Positions 57,089 through 64,000 of a stretch of 64,000 bases of DNA are shown in pieces. The DNA comes from Ruminococcus sp. (GTDB taxonomy: Bacteria > Bacillota_A > Clostridia > Oscillospirales > Ruminococcaceae), in the NCBI RefSeq assembly GCF_016283395.1, contig NZ_JAEEMU010000038.1, positions 95,814 through 159,813 of the forward strand, read 5' to 3'. Each line of letters starts with the position of its first letter. Positions within the stretch are counted from its first letter, which is position 1. Below the pieces are notes generated by a model. That model saw only the letters and a list, made by a program, of their open reading frames with translations. It was not told where the DNA came from and ran no database searches. The position numbers were made by a program, and so were the translations under genes.

Positions 57089-58441
57089 ATGACAGCAGCA
57101 CAGATCTTTGCCGTTATTATCTTCGTAGGAATGTTCATTATGATCGTTCTCGATAAGATAGAAAGGCACTATGTAACACTCGGCAGCGGTATCCTCACGC
57201 TGGTAGTCGTTTTCGGTATTTGTATGCGAAACGGCACAGCTATCATGGACACCCTCGCTCTCAAGAGTTTCGCTACCAAGGACTTCTGGTATCAGGTCAC
57301 TGAAAGTGAAAGCAAAGGTATCAACTGGGCGACTATACTCTTTATCGCAGGTATGATGGTCATGGTAGAAGGCATGGCGAAAGCAGGCTTCTTCCGATGG
57401 CTCTGTATGAAGATAGCCTATCTCGTAAAATGCAAAACTATCCCGATATTCATCACATTTATGATAATGTCTGCGGTACTCTCAATGTTTATCGACAGTA
57501 TCACAGTTATCATGTTCCTTGCAGCTGTCACTATAGAACTTGCTTCACTCCTCAAATTCAATCCCGTACCTATGATACTCTCTGAGATATTCTGCGCTAA
57601 CCTTGGCGGTTCGGCAACAATGTGCGGCGATCCTCCGAACATCATCGTTGGTACTTCACTTGGTTTCTCATTCTTCGACTTCCTTACAAACACAGGTCTC
57701 TGCGCAGGTATATGCCTTGTAGTATCGGTAGTTTTCCTCTACTTTGCATTCCGCAAGGAGCTTGCAGGAGACAAAAGTGCTCCTGTGGATATGAGCAAAT
57801 TCCCTAAGCCCTCAGAGGCTATCACAAACAAGAAGGATTTCGCAATAAGCTGTGTCATCTTCGCCTGCGCTGTCCTGCTCCTTGTTACTCACGCAACTAC
57901 TCACCTTACAGTTGCTACTATCGGTCTTTTCATAGCAGCTATCACTCTCATAGCTTTCGGCAAACACGCTGTTGAGCTTCTCAAGAAAGTTGACTATAAG
58001 ACACTCATTTTCTTCATCGGACTCTTCATCGTTGTAAGCGGTCTTGAAGAAACAGGCATACTCAAACTCATTGCAAACTTCATCGGCGACATCAGCGGCG
58101 GCAACATAAAGCTCATGATAGCTATTATCCTCTGGGTATCTGCTATCGCAAGTGCTTTCGTGGACAATATCCCGTTCGCTGCAACTATGGTGCCTATCAT
58201 TCAGAGCCTTGCAGAGACATCGGGCGTTCCGATATCAACTCTCGCATGGTCACTTGCTATCGGTACTGATATCGGCGGAAGTGCTACTCCTATCGGAGCT
58301 TCCGCAAACGTTGTGGGTACTTCCGTTGCTCAGAAAAACGGCTATCCTATCGGCTGGGGCAGATACTGCAAGAAGATCGCTCCTGCTACAGTTATAGTAC
58401 TCGCTATCTCAACTGTTTATCTCTTTGTCCGTTATTTATAA
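57089..58441 (+). CDS. ArsB/NhaD-type (ion transporter superfamily) permease
   Basis: The 450-residue membrane protein has about 11-12 segments. NLGGSATMCGDPPNIIVGT and IGTDIGGSATPIGASANVVG are the paired conserved motifs of the ArsB/SLC13-like family. Substrate could be arsenite, Na+/H+ or a carboxylate; no ars genes are nearby. TGGAGG precedes the ATG. Cotranscribed with a Cmk-like kinase gene. Confidence 0.85.
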   Translation: MTAAQIFAVIIFVGMFIMIVLDKIERHYVTLGSGILTLVVVFGICMRNGTAIMDTLALKSFATKDFWYQVTESESKGINWATILFIAGMMVMVEGMAKAGFFRWLCMKIAYLVKCKTIPIFITFMIMSAVLSMFIDSITVIMFLAAVTIELASLLKFNPVPMILSEIFCANLGGSATMCGDPPNIIVGTSLGFSFFDFLTNTGLCAGICLVVSVVFLYFAFRKELAGDKSAPVDMSKFPKPSEAITNKKDFAISCVIFACAVLLLVTHATTHLTVATIGLFIAAITLIAFGKHAVELLKKVDYKTLIFFIGLFIVVSGLEETGILKLIANFIGDISGGNIKLMIAIILWVSAIASAFVDNIPFAATMVPIIQSLAETSGVPISTLAWSLAIGTDIGGSATPIGASANVVGTSVAQKNGYPIGWGRYCKKIAPATVIVLAISTVYLFVRYL

Positions 58442-58463
58442 TTTAATTTAAGGGGGAATATAT

Positions 58464-59060
58464 ATGTCACAGGTAATCATTTCAGTAGGTCGTGAATTCG
58501 GAAGCGGCGGTAAGAATATCGCCGAACAGCTCGCAAGGCGTTTCAAGATACCGATATACGACCGTCATCTCATCACAGAGATCGCCAACAAAACAGGTCT
58601 TACTCCCGAGGAGATCGAAAAGTACAACGAAAAGCCAAAGAACCACCTCCTCTCACGCAGAGTAAACGGCTACAGCAATTCCATTGAGGATAATATTGCC
58701 GAGATGCAGTTCAACTTCATCAGAGAAAAGGCTGCAAGCGGCGAGTCTTTCGTAGTTGTAGGACGCTGCTCAGAGACTAAGCTCCGCGATTTCAAGTGTC
58801 TCGTTTCACTGTTCATACTCGGTGATATGGACGAAAAGATCAAGCGTGTAATGAACATTTACGAGCTCTCAGAGGACAAGGCTAAGGCTTTCATCGACAA
58901 GAAGGACCGCAAAAGAAAGCGTTACCACAACTATCACTGCGACGGTCACTGGGGCGATTCAAGACTCTATGACCTCAGCATCAACAGCTCACGTCTCGGT
59001 ATCGACAGAACTGTTGACCTGCTTGAAGAATATATAAAGTCAAGAATGAGTGAGGACTGA
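58464..59060 (+). CDS. cytidylate kinase-like family protein
   Basis: The 198-residue protein has the SVGREFGSGGKNIA P-loop variant, YDRHLITEIA and VVVGRCSE, the features of Cytidylate_kin-2 proteins, which are distinct from the Cmk at 6053-6715. RKRKRYHNYHCDGHWG is the usual substrate region of this group. Real substrate unproven. AAGGGGG precedes the ATG. Often found beside transporters, as here. Confidence 0.85.
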   Translation: MSQVIISVGREFGSGGKNIAEQLARRFKIPIYDRHLITEIANKTGLTPEEIEKYNEKPKNHLLSRRVNGYSNSIEDNIAEMQFNFIREKAASGESFVVVGRCSETKLRDFKCLVSLFILGDMDEKIKRVMNIYELSEDKAKAFIDKKDRKRKRYHNYHCDGHWGDSRLYDLSINSSRLGIDRTVDLLEEYIKSRMSED

Positions 59061-59061
59061 T

Positions 59062-59265
59062 CAGCCTTTAGGCTTTAGCCCTTAGCCGTTAGCGAGGACG
59101 CCCATTGGGCGTCCTTTTTATTGCACGGATCATTCTCTTGCAGGGACGACCATTGTTCGTCCGCATAAATAACATTATTGGCAAACGGACGCGCAATGCG
59201 CGTCCCTACAAAATATCATTTGTGATTTTACAGGTTATTATCGGGCGGATAATATCCGCCCCCTA
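59062..59265. repeat. dispersed intergenic repeats including a terminator
   Basis: Starts with GCCTTTAGGCTTTAGCCCTTAGCC, then GGACGCCC-ATT-GGGCGTCC-TTTTT (59096-59118, a terminator for the kinase gene), GGACGACC/TTCGTCC, GGACGCGC-AAT-GCGCGTCC and GGGCGGATAATATCCGCCC (59243-59261). Confidence 0.7.
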
Positions 59266-59337
59266 CAGTTACGAATAAAAAAAGCTGCACTTGAAGCAAG
59301 CTCCTTTTCATTAAATCAGAAAAATATTTTAAAACTA

Positions 59338-59365
59338 TTGACTTTTTTTAGAAGCTGTATATAAT
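59338..59365 (+). promoter_or_regulatory. promoter of the small exported-protein gene
   Basis: TTGACT (59338-59343), 16-base spacer, TATAAT (59360-59365). Confidence 0.65.
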
Positions 59366-59409
59366 TAAATTAACAGTCGATCATTCTTACATGAAAGGAG
59401 ATGTTTATT

Positions 59410-59838
59410 ATGAAAAAAATATTCAGATGCTCTATAATTGTCGCTTCATTTATAGCAGGCTTTTCACTTACAACAGGCATATTGGCTTACGGAAGCTCTA
59501 AAAGCAATGAAAAGGTCATATACTCCGACAGAGAGAAAACACAGATAATACAACATTCCCATAAAAAGTATGATGTCAACGCCAACGGTCAGACCTATGG
59601 TACGGTAGGAGATGTCATATATATCGAAGATTATCCCGACCTTATTGCAGTAATGGGCGATAACGAAAAAGTCGGTTATGCTTACAAGGAAGATTTCTTA
59701 GGTCCTGATATGACTCCCGATGAAGTTGATAAATATATGGAGTCTGTCAATAACGGCACATACGTACCGAGGTCGTTCAACGTATATGAGTCGGACGGAG
59801 TTACCGTAATAGACACCATGACAGAAAAGCTGTCATAA
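59410..59838 (+). CDS. small exported or anchored protein of unknown function
   Basis: About 142 residues from ATG 59410, 9 bases after AAAGGAG; an ATG three codons earlier directly abuts that site. It has a signal or anchor segment (CSIIVASFIAGFSLTTGILAY) and an extracellular part with YDVNANGQTYGTVGD, DLIAVMGDNEKVGYAYKEDF and VYESDGVTVIDTM. These short motifs recall the C-terminal extracellular region of some BlaR1-like proteins, but no peptidase is present. Role unknown. Confidence 0.6.
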   Translation: MKKIFRCSIIVASFIAGFSLTTGILAYGSSKSNEKVIYSDREKTQIIQHSHKKYDVNANGQTYGTVGDVIYIEDYPDLIAVMGDNEKVGYAYKEDFLGPDMTPDEVDKYMESVNNGTYVPRSFNVYESDGVTVIDTMTEKLS

Positions 59839-59885
59839 TTATTATTCGTCCGCACAAGCTGACACAACAATACGGATTATGCATT

Positions 59886-59916
59886 AAAAAAGCTGCACAT
59901 GAAGTGCAGCTTTTTC
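59886..59916. terminator. bidirectional terminator before the mannanase gene end
   Basis: AAAAAGCTGCAC / GTGCAGCTTTTT with a 5-base loop between convergent genes. Confidence 0.88.
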
Positions 59917-59924
59917 GTTATGAT

Positions 59925-62171
59925 TTACTTTTCACTTGGACGAAGGTTGTCTACCTTCTTGAGTAGATACTCCTGTATCTTGAGTGCATCATTTGCTGTT
60001 ACGCCCTTGCTGGACAGGTCAACATCTGCATAATCCCAGCCTCTTTCTGTGATATGGCTCTTTTCTGTGCCCTCAAGTCCATACTTATTGGGGTTTGCAA
60101 GTGCCTGCATAATGAGTACAACGTCGCTCATATCAACTGTGTTGTCGCAGTTAGCGTCGCCCCATACGGGTTCAAGTGCGCCGCCCATGAGGTAGTGTAC
60201 CTCGCAGCTGTCGATAGTGTAAGGCTGGTCAATAGCCTTTTCAGTTGCAGCGTTCCACACATTTGACCACCATACCTGTACCTCGCAGGTCTTAAAGTTA
60301 TCGGACATTTCCTTCAGGTCAACGTTTACGGTAAGCTTTCCATCCTTGTCGGCATTGCCGCTCCACTCGATATTCTTCCAGTCGTCAGCTGTTGTACCGA
60401 AGCCAATAGCACCGCCGATAGAAGCATTCGGTGCGCCTGTAATTTCAATGGTCATAGTCTTGCCGACTGCAAGAGCTGGCTTCTCAGGGATAGTAACATT
60501 CTTCTTCTGTATCGAGAACTTATAAGGAGCAGTTGTAGTAGTGGTTGTTACGCTCGGATCAGAAGTAGTCGTGGTAGTAGTTGTTACCTTGGAAGGATCA
60601 GGGGGAGTGATACCTTCCTTCTTGTAGAGATCCTTTGGAAGCTCGTCAAGTGTTATACAGTAATCGCTCTGGTACATTGCGATAGTGTCTTCCTTGGTGT
60701 TGAATACAGGATTCGAGAGGAAGTTGATGTTATCGCTTCCGCCGTCATACCATGTGCAGAAATAGAGCCAGCCAGCCTTTTCCTCCTGAAGCTTGTCAGG
60801 TGTTGAGAAGCAGTCGTTCTCAGCCATTGCAACCATTTTAGCTCCGTCATACTTGTCTATGATACCGTAGAACGTGGAGCTTATCGGGCTGTCGTCATGT
60901 CTGAGAGAAGCCTGCCAGCCGTTCTCTTCAAGGTATACAGTACAGTTGTACTTGTCATAGCCGATTATATCAACATATGCGTCACCCGGGTACCAGTTAG
61001 CGGAATTAGCGTAGTTATAGCTGTTCCACTCCCAGATAAGGTTGTGGCAGTTGAGGTCATTGGTAAGGGTATTGTATGTGTATATCCAAAGCTTCTTGTA
61101 AGCCTCAGAGCCTTCTCTGCCCCACCAGAACCATGAACCGTCCTCACCGCCGCCGCCTTCGGCTTCGTGGAGAGGTCTCCAGATAACAGGTACACCCTCG
61201 GCTTCAAGCTTGTTGAACTCTGCGGCAAGTGTTTTCAGTGTGGAGAGGTAATACTCGTTCTCCTTAGTACCCGGAGTTGCAGCCTTTGAAGGTGAGAAGT
61301 CGGTATCCTTTGCAGTGTAGGTGGACAATGACCAGTCCATTTTAGTGCCGATAGTATAGCTTGCGAAATCCTTAGGCACGTTGATATGATATGAAGCTGT
61401 TGCGATACCGCCCTTGTTCTTTACCCAGTCGATGATACGCTTTGTGGAGCCGTCATCGCTGCCGTAGAGCGGACAGCAGAAATTACCGTAGTCAAAACCG
61501 CGGATAGCAGGATAATGTCCTGTAGTTTCCTTTAAGTACTCGAACTCAGTCTCAAGTCCGTGAGGTCCGCCGCTGTATATCTCCTGCTGACCTGAGATTA
61601 TGTTCTTGCCGTATACCTCAGCAAGATAAGCCATAAGGCTCTGTGTCTCCACTGTTGCCAGCTGATCGCATGGAGTTGTCTGCTTTGCCTCGATCTTTGT
61701 TGCGCCCATCGGCTCTACTTCAAGGCAATCGAACTGTGACCAGCCCCATGACTTGTCGATAGTAATGGTGTTCTCGCCTGCTTTGAGTACAATGGCAGGA
61801 AGTGCTATCTCCTGATAATCTGTACCCTCAGGGATTCCCAGTGCGCCCTGTGAAGTGCCGTTTACGCTTAAATTCTGCTGCTTGTCGGTTCCTATTCCGA
61901 AAGCGTGGAAAATAAGCTTGTAAGGGCCTGCCTCATCGACCTTTACTGTCATTGTGATAGTTCCGCTGTCTGTCATTTTAAGTGCAGAACCGCCGCTCGC
62001 ATTTGCGTCCTTTTCAACGGTTATAGTGCCTGTGTACTTTGCGTCCTCAAACTCGAATTTAAGAGGCGCATCGGCTGCTGTTACAGTGGGAGCACTGTAA
62101 ACAGCACAGTTCAGCAGAAGTGCTGCTGACATAATAGCAGAGCTCGCCTTTTTCAAAATTTTAATTCCCAT
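59925..62171 (-). CDS. secreted dockerin GH26 beta-mannanase
   Basis: 748 residues. A signal peptide ends near VTAADAP. Residues about 36-155 are a CBM35/CBM6-like carbohydrate-binding module (FEFEDAKYTG ... GWSQFDCLEVEP). The GH26 catalytic domain (about 165-520) has GQQEIYSGG, the acid/base motif WRPLHEAEGGG and a later AMAENDC with the probable nucleophile. A Thr-rich linker, a second beta-rich module (about 550-665) and a type I dockerin (GDANCDNTVDMSDVVLIMQ; second half VTANDALKIQEYLL) follow. It would hydrolyse mannan on a cellulosome. Its dockerin is very close to that of the pectinase. Confidence 0.93.
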   Translation of the reverse strand: MGIKILKKASSAIMSAALLLNCAVYSAPTVTAADAPLKFEFEDAKYTGTITVEKDANASGGSALKMTDSGTITMTVKVDEAGPYKLIFHAFGIGTDKQQNLSVNGTSQGALGIPEGTDYQEIALPAIVLKAGENTITIDKSWGWSQFDCLEVEPMGATKIEAKQTTPCDQLATVETQSLMAYLAEVYGKNIISGQQEIYSGGPHGLETEFEYLKETTGHYPAIRGFDYGNFCCPLYGSDDGSTKRIIDWVKNKGGIATASYHINVPKDFASYTIGTKMDWSLSTYTAKDTDFSPSKAATPGTKENEYYLSTLKTLAAEFNKLEAEGVPVIWRPLHEAEGGGGEDGSWFWWGREGSEAYKKLWIYTYNTLTNDLNCHNLIWEWNSYNYANSANWYPGDAYVDIIGYDKYNCTVYLEENGWQASLRHDDSPISSTFYGIIDKYDGAKMVAMAENDCFSTPDKLQEEKAGWLYFCTWYDGGSDNINFLSNPVFNTKEDTIAMYQSDYCITLDELPKDLYKKEGITPPDPSKVTTTTTTTSDPSVTTTTTTAPYKFSIQKKNVTIPEKPALAVGKTMTIEITGAPNASIGGAIGFGTTADDWKNIEWSGNADKDGKLTVNVDLKEMSDNFKTCEVQVWWSNVWNAATEKAIDQPYTIDSCEVHYLMGGALEPVWGDANCDNTVDMSDVVLIMQALANPNKYGLEGTEKSHITERGWDYADVDLSSKGVTANDALKIQEYLLKKVDNLRPSEK

Positions 62172-62212
62172 GTCTTTATATCCTCCTATTAAATAAATTT
62201 TTCTGTACTTTA

Positions 62213-62241
62213 ATTATACTATAATTTCAGTTAAAAATCAA
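62213..62241 (-). promoter_or_regulatory. promoter of the mannanase gene
   Basis: Minus strand TTGATT (62241-62236), 17-base spacer, TATAAT (62218-62213). Confidence 0.6.
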
Positions 62242-62402
62242 GAAGTAAACTTAATTGTTCTCATATTGTATATAATTTTCGTATACACGCACAATTGGGA
62301 GAAAACAAGTTTGACATATAATGCAAAAAGCCGCTTAATTTAAGCTTAAATTACCAAAGTGTTAATAAAGTCATTTTTTCTACATATTTTTGCAGTTTTG
62401 TA

Positions 62403-62431
62403 TTGACATATTATATAAAAAGGTGTATAAT
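62403..62431 (+). promoter_or_regulatory. promoter of the 62474-63459 operon
   Basis: TTGACA (62403-62408), 17-base spacer, TATAAT (62426-62431). Between this and the mannanase promoter (62242-62402) I see only AT-rich sequence. Confidence 0.75.
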
Positions 62432-62473
62432 TTGATTAGAGTTTCGTTTACTTTGTTCATGGAGCGTGAGAAA

Positions 62474-62830
62474 ATGACTGAGTATCTTACTAATTACATG
62501 AAATACATTCAGCAGCGTCTCGAAAGCTGTTCGAGCCTTGATGAACTGGATGAAATAATGGCCGAACACAAGGATAAAATAGCCTTCATGCAGCACGAAA
62601 GGATAGTCCACTTCCTTGTGACTATGCTTTTTGCCATTGTTCTCACCATATTCATGGCTGTTACTTTATTCAAAGCGAGTATACCCGTACTTATTCTGGT
62701 CACTATGATACTTGTGCTCCTTGCATTCTATATCAAGCATTACTACTTCCTTGAAAATACTGTGCAGAAGATGTACAAGGTCTACGACGGGATACTCGAA
62801 AAGCAGAAAAAGCTGAAGGAGTCTGACTGA
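62474..62830 (+). CDS. hypothetical two-TM membrane protein
   Basis: About 118 residues from ATG 62474, with GGAG 9 bases upstream. A helical N-terminus (YMKYIQQRLESCSSLDELD), two adjacent membrane segments and a basic helical C-terminus (KMYKVYDGILEKQKK). Its stop overlaps the nth start (TGATG), so they are coupled. No family recognised. Confidence 0.6.
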   Translation: MTEYLTNYMKYIQQRLESCSSLDELDEIMAEHKDKIAFMQHERIVHFLVTMLFAIVLTIFMAVTLFKASIPVLILVTMILVLLAFYIKHYYFLENTVQKMYKVYDGILEKQKKLKESD

Positions 62831-63459
62831 TGACCAAAAAGGAAATTGCCGAACTTGCTGTAAAAGAGCTTGAAAAGCTCTACCCCGATGCAGCCTGTAC
62901 TCTCAACTACGATAAGCCCTATGAGCTTATGTTTGCTGCCCGTCTTGCAGCACAGTGTACCGATGCGAGAGTAAATGTGGTCACAGAGACACTTTTTAAG
63001 AAGTATCCTTCTCTTGAAGCCTTCGCGGATGCTGACCTTGCAGAGCTTGAACAGGACGTAAAGCCCTGCGGCTTTTACCATAACAAAGCCAAAAGCCTCA
63101 AGGAAATGGCTAATCAGCTCATAAACGACTTCGGCGGCGAAGTTCCCGATACTATGGAAGAGCTTCTCACTCTTTCGGGTATAGGCAGAAAGACTGCCAA
63201 TCTTATGCTGGGTGACGTTTTCGGCAAGCCTGCAATGGTGACCGATACCCATTGCATACGCATAACAGGAAGGCTTGGACTTACCAAGAATAAAGAGCCC
63301 GCAAAGGTGGAAAAAGACCTTGTAAAGCTCATACCTCCCGAAGTATCCTCGGATTTCTGCCACAGGACCGTAGAGTTCGGCAGAGATATCTGCAATGCGC
63401 GTAAGCCTAAATGCGATATCTGTCCGCTGAATTACTTCTGTAGGTTCTATCAAACCTGA
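62830..63459 (+). CDS. nth: endonuclease III
   Basis: The 209-residue base-excision repair glycosylase/AP lyase has the helix-hairpin-helix LLTLSGIGRKTANLML with the catalytic Lys, the VTDTHCIRITGRLG stretch with the catalytic Asp, and the [4Fe-4S] ligands C-x6-C-x2-C-x5-C at the end. Removes oxidised pyrimidines. Confidence 0.96.
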   Translation: MTKKEIAELAVKELEKLYPDAACTLNYDKPYELMFAARLAAQCTDARVNVVTETLFKKYPSLEAFADADLAELEQDVKPCGFYHNKAKSLKEMANQLINDFGGEVPDTMEELLTLSGIGRKTANLMLGDVFGKPAMVTDTHCIRITGRLGLTKNKEPAKVEKDLVKLIPPEVSSDFCHRTVEFGRDICNARKPKCDICPLNYFCRFYQT

Positions 63460-63514
63460 ATTTCGATATTTTTCATATAAATAAAACTATCTACACGAAA
63501 GGAGTTACTGATAT

Positions 63515-63910
63515 ATGTTATTTAATTTCAAACTGAGCACACCTGCTGAGGGGCTTGTGGATATCACACGTGAGGTTAGTGAATCCGTTAAAGAAAGCGG
63601 TGTTCTCGAAGGGATATGCATAGTTTACTGTCCACATACCACTGCGGCTATAACCATAAATGAAAATGCCGATCCCGATGTCCAGACGGATTTCATTCAC
63701 GGTATAGATAAGGTGTTCCCTGACTTATCTATTTTCAAACACGCAGAGGGAAACTCCGACGCTCACCTTAAATCATCAGCTGTCGGAGCAAGTGAAACTA
63801 TTATCATCAGCGGCGGAAAACTCCTTCTCGGTACATGGCAGGATATTTATTTCTGCGAGTTCGACGGTCCGAGAACAAGAAAGTTCTTCGTCAAGGTCAT
63901 AGGAGATTGA
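63515..63910 (+). CDS. YjbQ family (UPF0047) protein
   Basis: The 131-residue protein has VYCPHTTAAITINENADPDV and the later ISGGKLLLGTWQDIYFCEFDGPR, the family hallmarks including conserved His residues. Members have weak thiamine phosphate synthase activity; the true role is unclear. AAAGGAG precedes the ATG. Confidence 0.92.
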   Translation: MLFNFKLSTPAEGLVDITREVSESVKESGVLEGICIVYCPHTTAAITINENADPDVQTDFIHGIDKVFPDLSIFKHAEGNSDAHLKSSAVGASETIIISGGKLLLGTWQDIYFCEFDGPRTRKFFVKVIGD

Positions 63911-63913
63911 GTT

Positions 63914-64000
63914 ATGGATAATATCGAAAAACTTGCGGATATAGTAAACATCTCCCGAAACATCGTCTTTTTCGGAGGCGCGGGAGTATCCACCGAAAGC
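63914..64000 (+). CDS. Sir2-family NAD-dependent deacylase (3' end outside window)
   Basis: Only the first 29 residues are in the window: MDNIEKLADIVNISRNIVFF followed by GGAGVSTES, the GAGxS NAD-binding start of sirtuins. The ATG lies 3 bases after the yjbQ stop with AGGAG upstream. Confidence 0.85.
   Translation, partial: MDNIEKLADIVNISRNIVFFGGAGVSTES

Overview
The window reads as a chromosomal segment of a low- to medium-GC Gram-positive anaerobe of the Ruminococcaceae, most likely a fibre-degrading Ruminococcus (R. flavefaciens / R. albus / R. champanellensis group). The evidence is two large secreted plant-polysaccharide enzymes with Thr-rich linkers and C-terminal type I dockerins (a pectin esterase-pectate lyase and a GH26 mannanase), a fused ispH-rpsA gene of the clostridial type, and an era/yqzL-like/recO order typical of Firmicutes. 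I saw no tRNA, rRNA, CRISPR array, transposase or phage gene.

Layout. 1-5.8 kb: ygiQ (5' end missing), a ComEC-type MBL hydrolase with its DUF3006 partner, a flavoprotein and four small membrane proteins. 6-9.6 kb: cmk-plsC-ispH/rpsA. 9.7-13.1 kb: the dockerin pectinase (minus). 13.5-15.4 kb: hpt and a purine permease. 15.5-15.8 kb: a MITE-like inverted-repeat element. 15.8-31.5 kb: a long minus-strand polyamine region. Its promoter-proximal part is speD-speA-(membrane protein)-speE-speB and its distal part is carboxyspermidine dehydrogenase-(vanZ, cyclophilin)-nspC. Between the two halves lie eleven tandem, diverged DUF3592-like two-TM proteins with a GNAT acetyltransferase and GNAT gene fragments. 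The speD leader carries a strong promoter, a highly structured candidate RNA of about 300 nt and an intrinsic terminator. 32-40.4 kb: housekeeping (a LacI-type sensor/GGDEF protein, mutS2, recO, a yqzL-like gene, era, ybeY, phoH, CYTH). 41-47.3 kb: gap, a lipoprotein, a phospholipase C-like protein, a GH25 lysozyme, manA and a ROK glucokinase. 47.3-48.4 kb: intergenic hairpin repeats and one orphan gene. 48.4-50.6 kb: a LacI-type sensor/AraC regulator with a degenerate GGDEF domain. 50.8-53.8 kb: an ECF sigma factor and a membrane-anchored beta-propeller protein. 53.8-55.8 kb: a second paralogous array of five zinc-ribbon/two-TM proteins. 55.8-59 kb: a Ca/Na antiporter, an ArsB-type permease and a Cmk-like kinase. 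59.4-62.2 kb: a small exported protein and the dockerin GH26 mannanase. 62.5-64 kb: a membrane protein, nth, yjbQ and the start of a sirtuin gene.

Functionally, the polyamine genes encode arginine to agmatine to putrescine (SpeA, SpeB) and then two alternative routes to spermidine (SpeD/SpeE and the carboxyspermidine route). The dockerin enzymes point to a cellulosome attacking pectin and mannan. The two LacI-type sensor proteins are plausible intracellular sugar sensors with different outputs. The most unusual parts are the DUF3592 array dividing the polyamine cluster, the structured speD leader, the internal ribosome-binding site inside the ispH-rpsA fusion, and the zinc-ribbon array.
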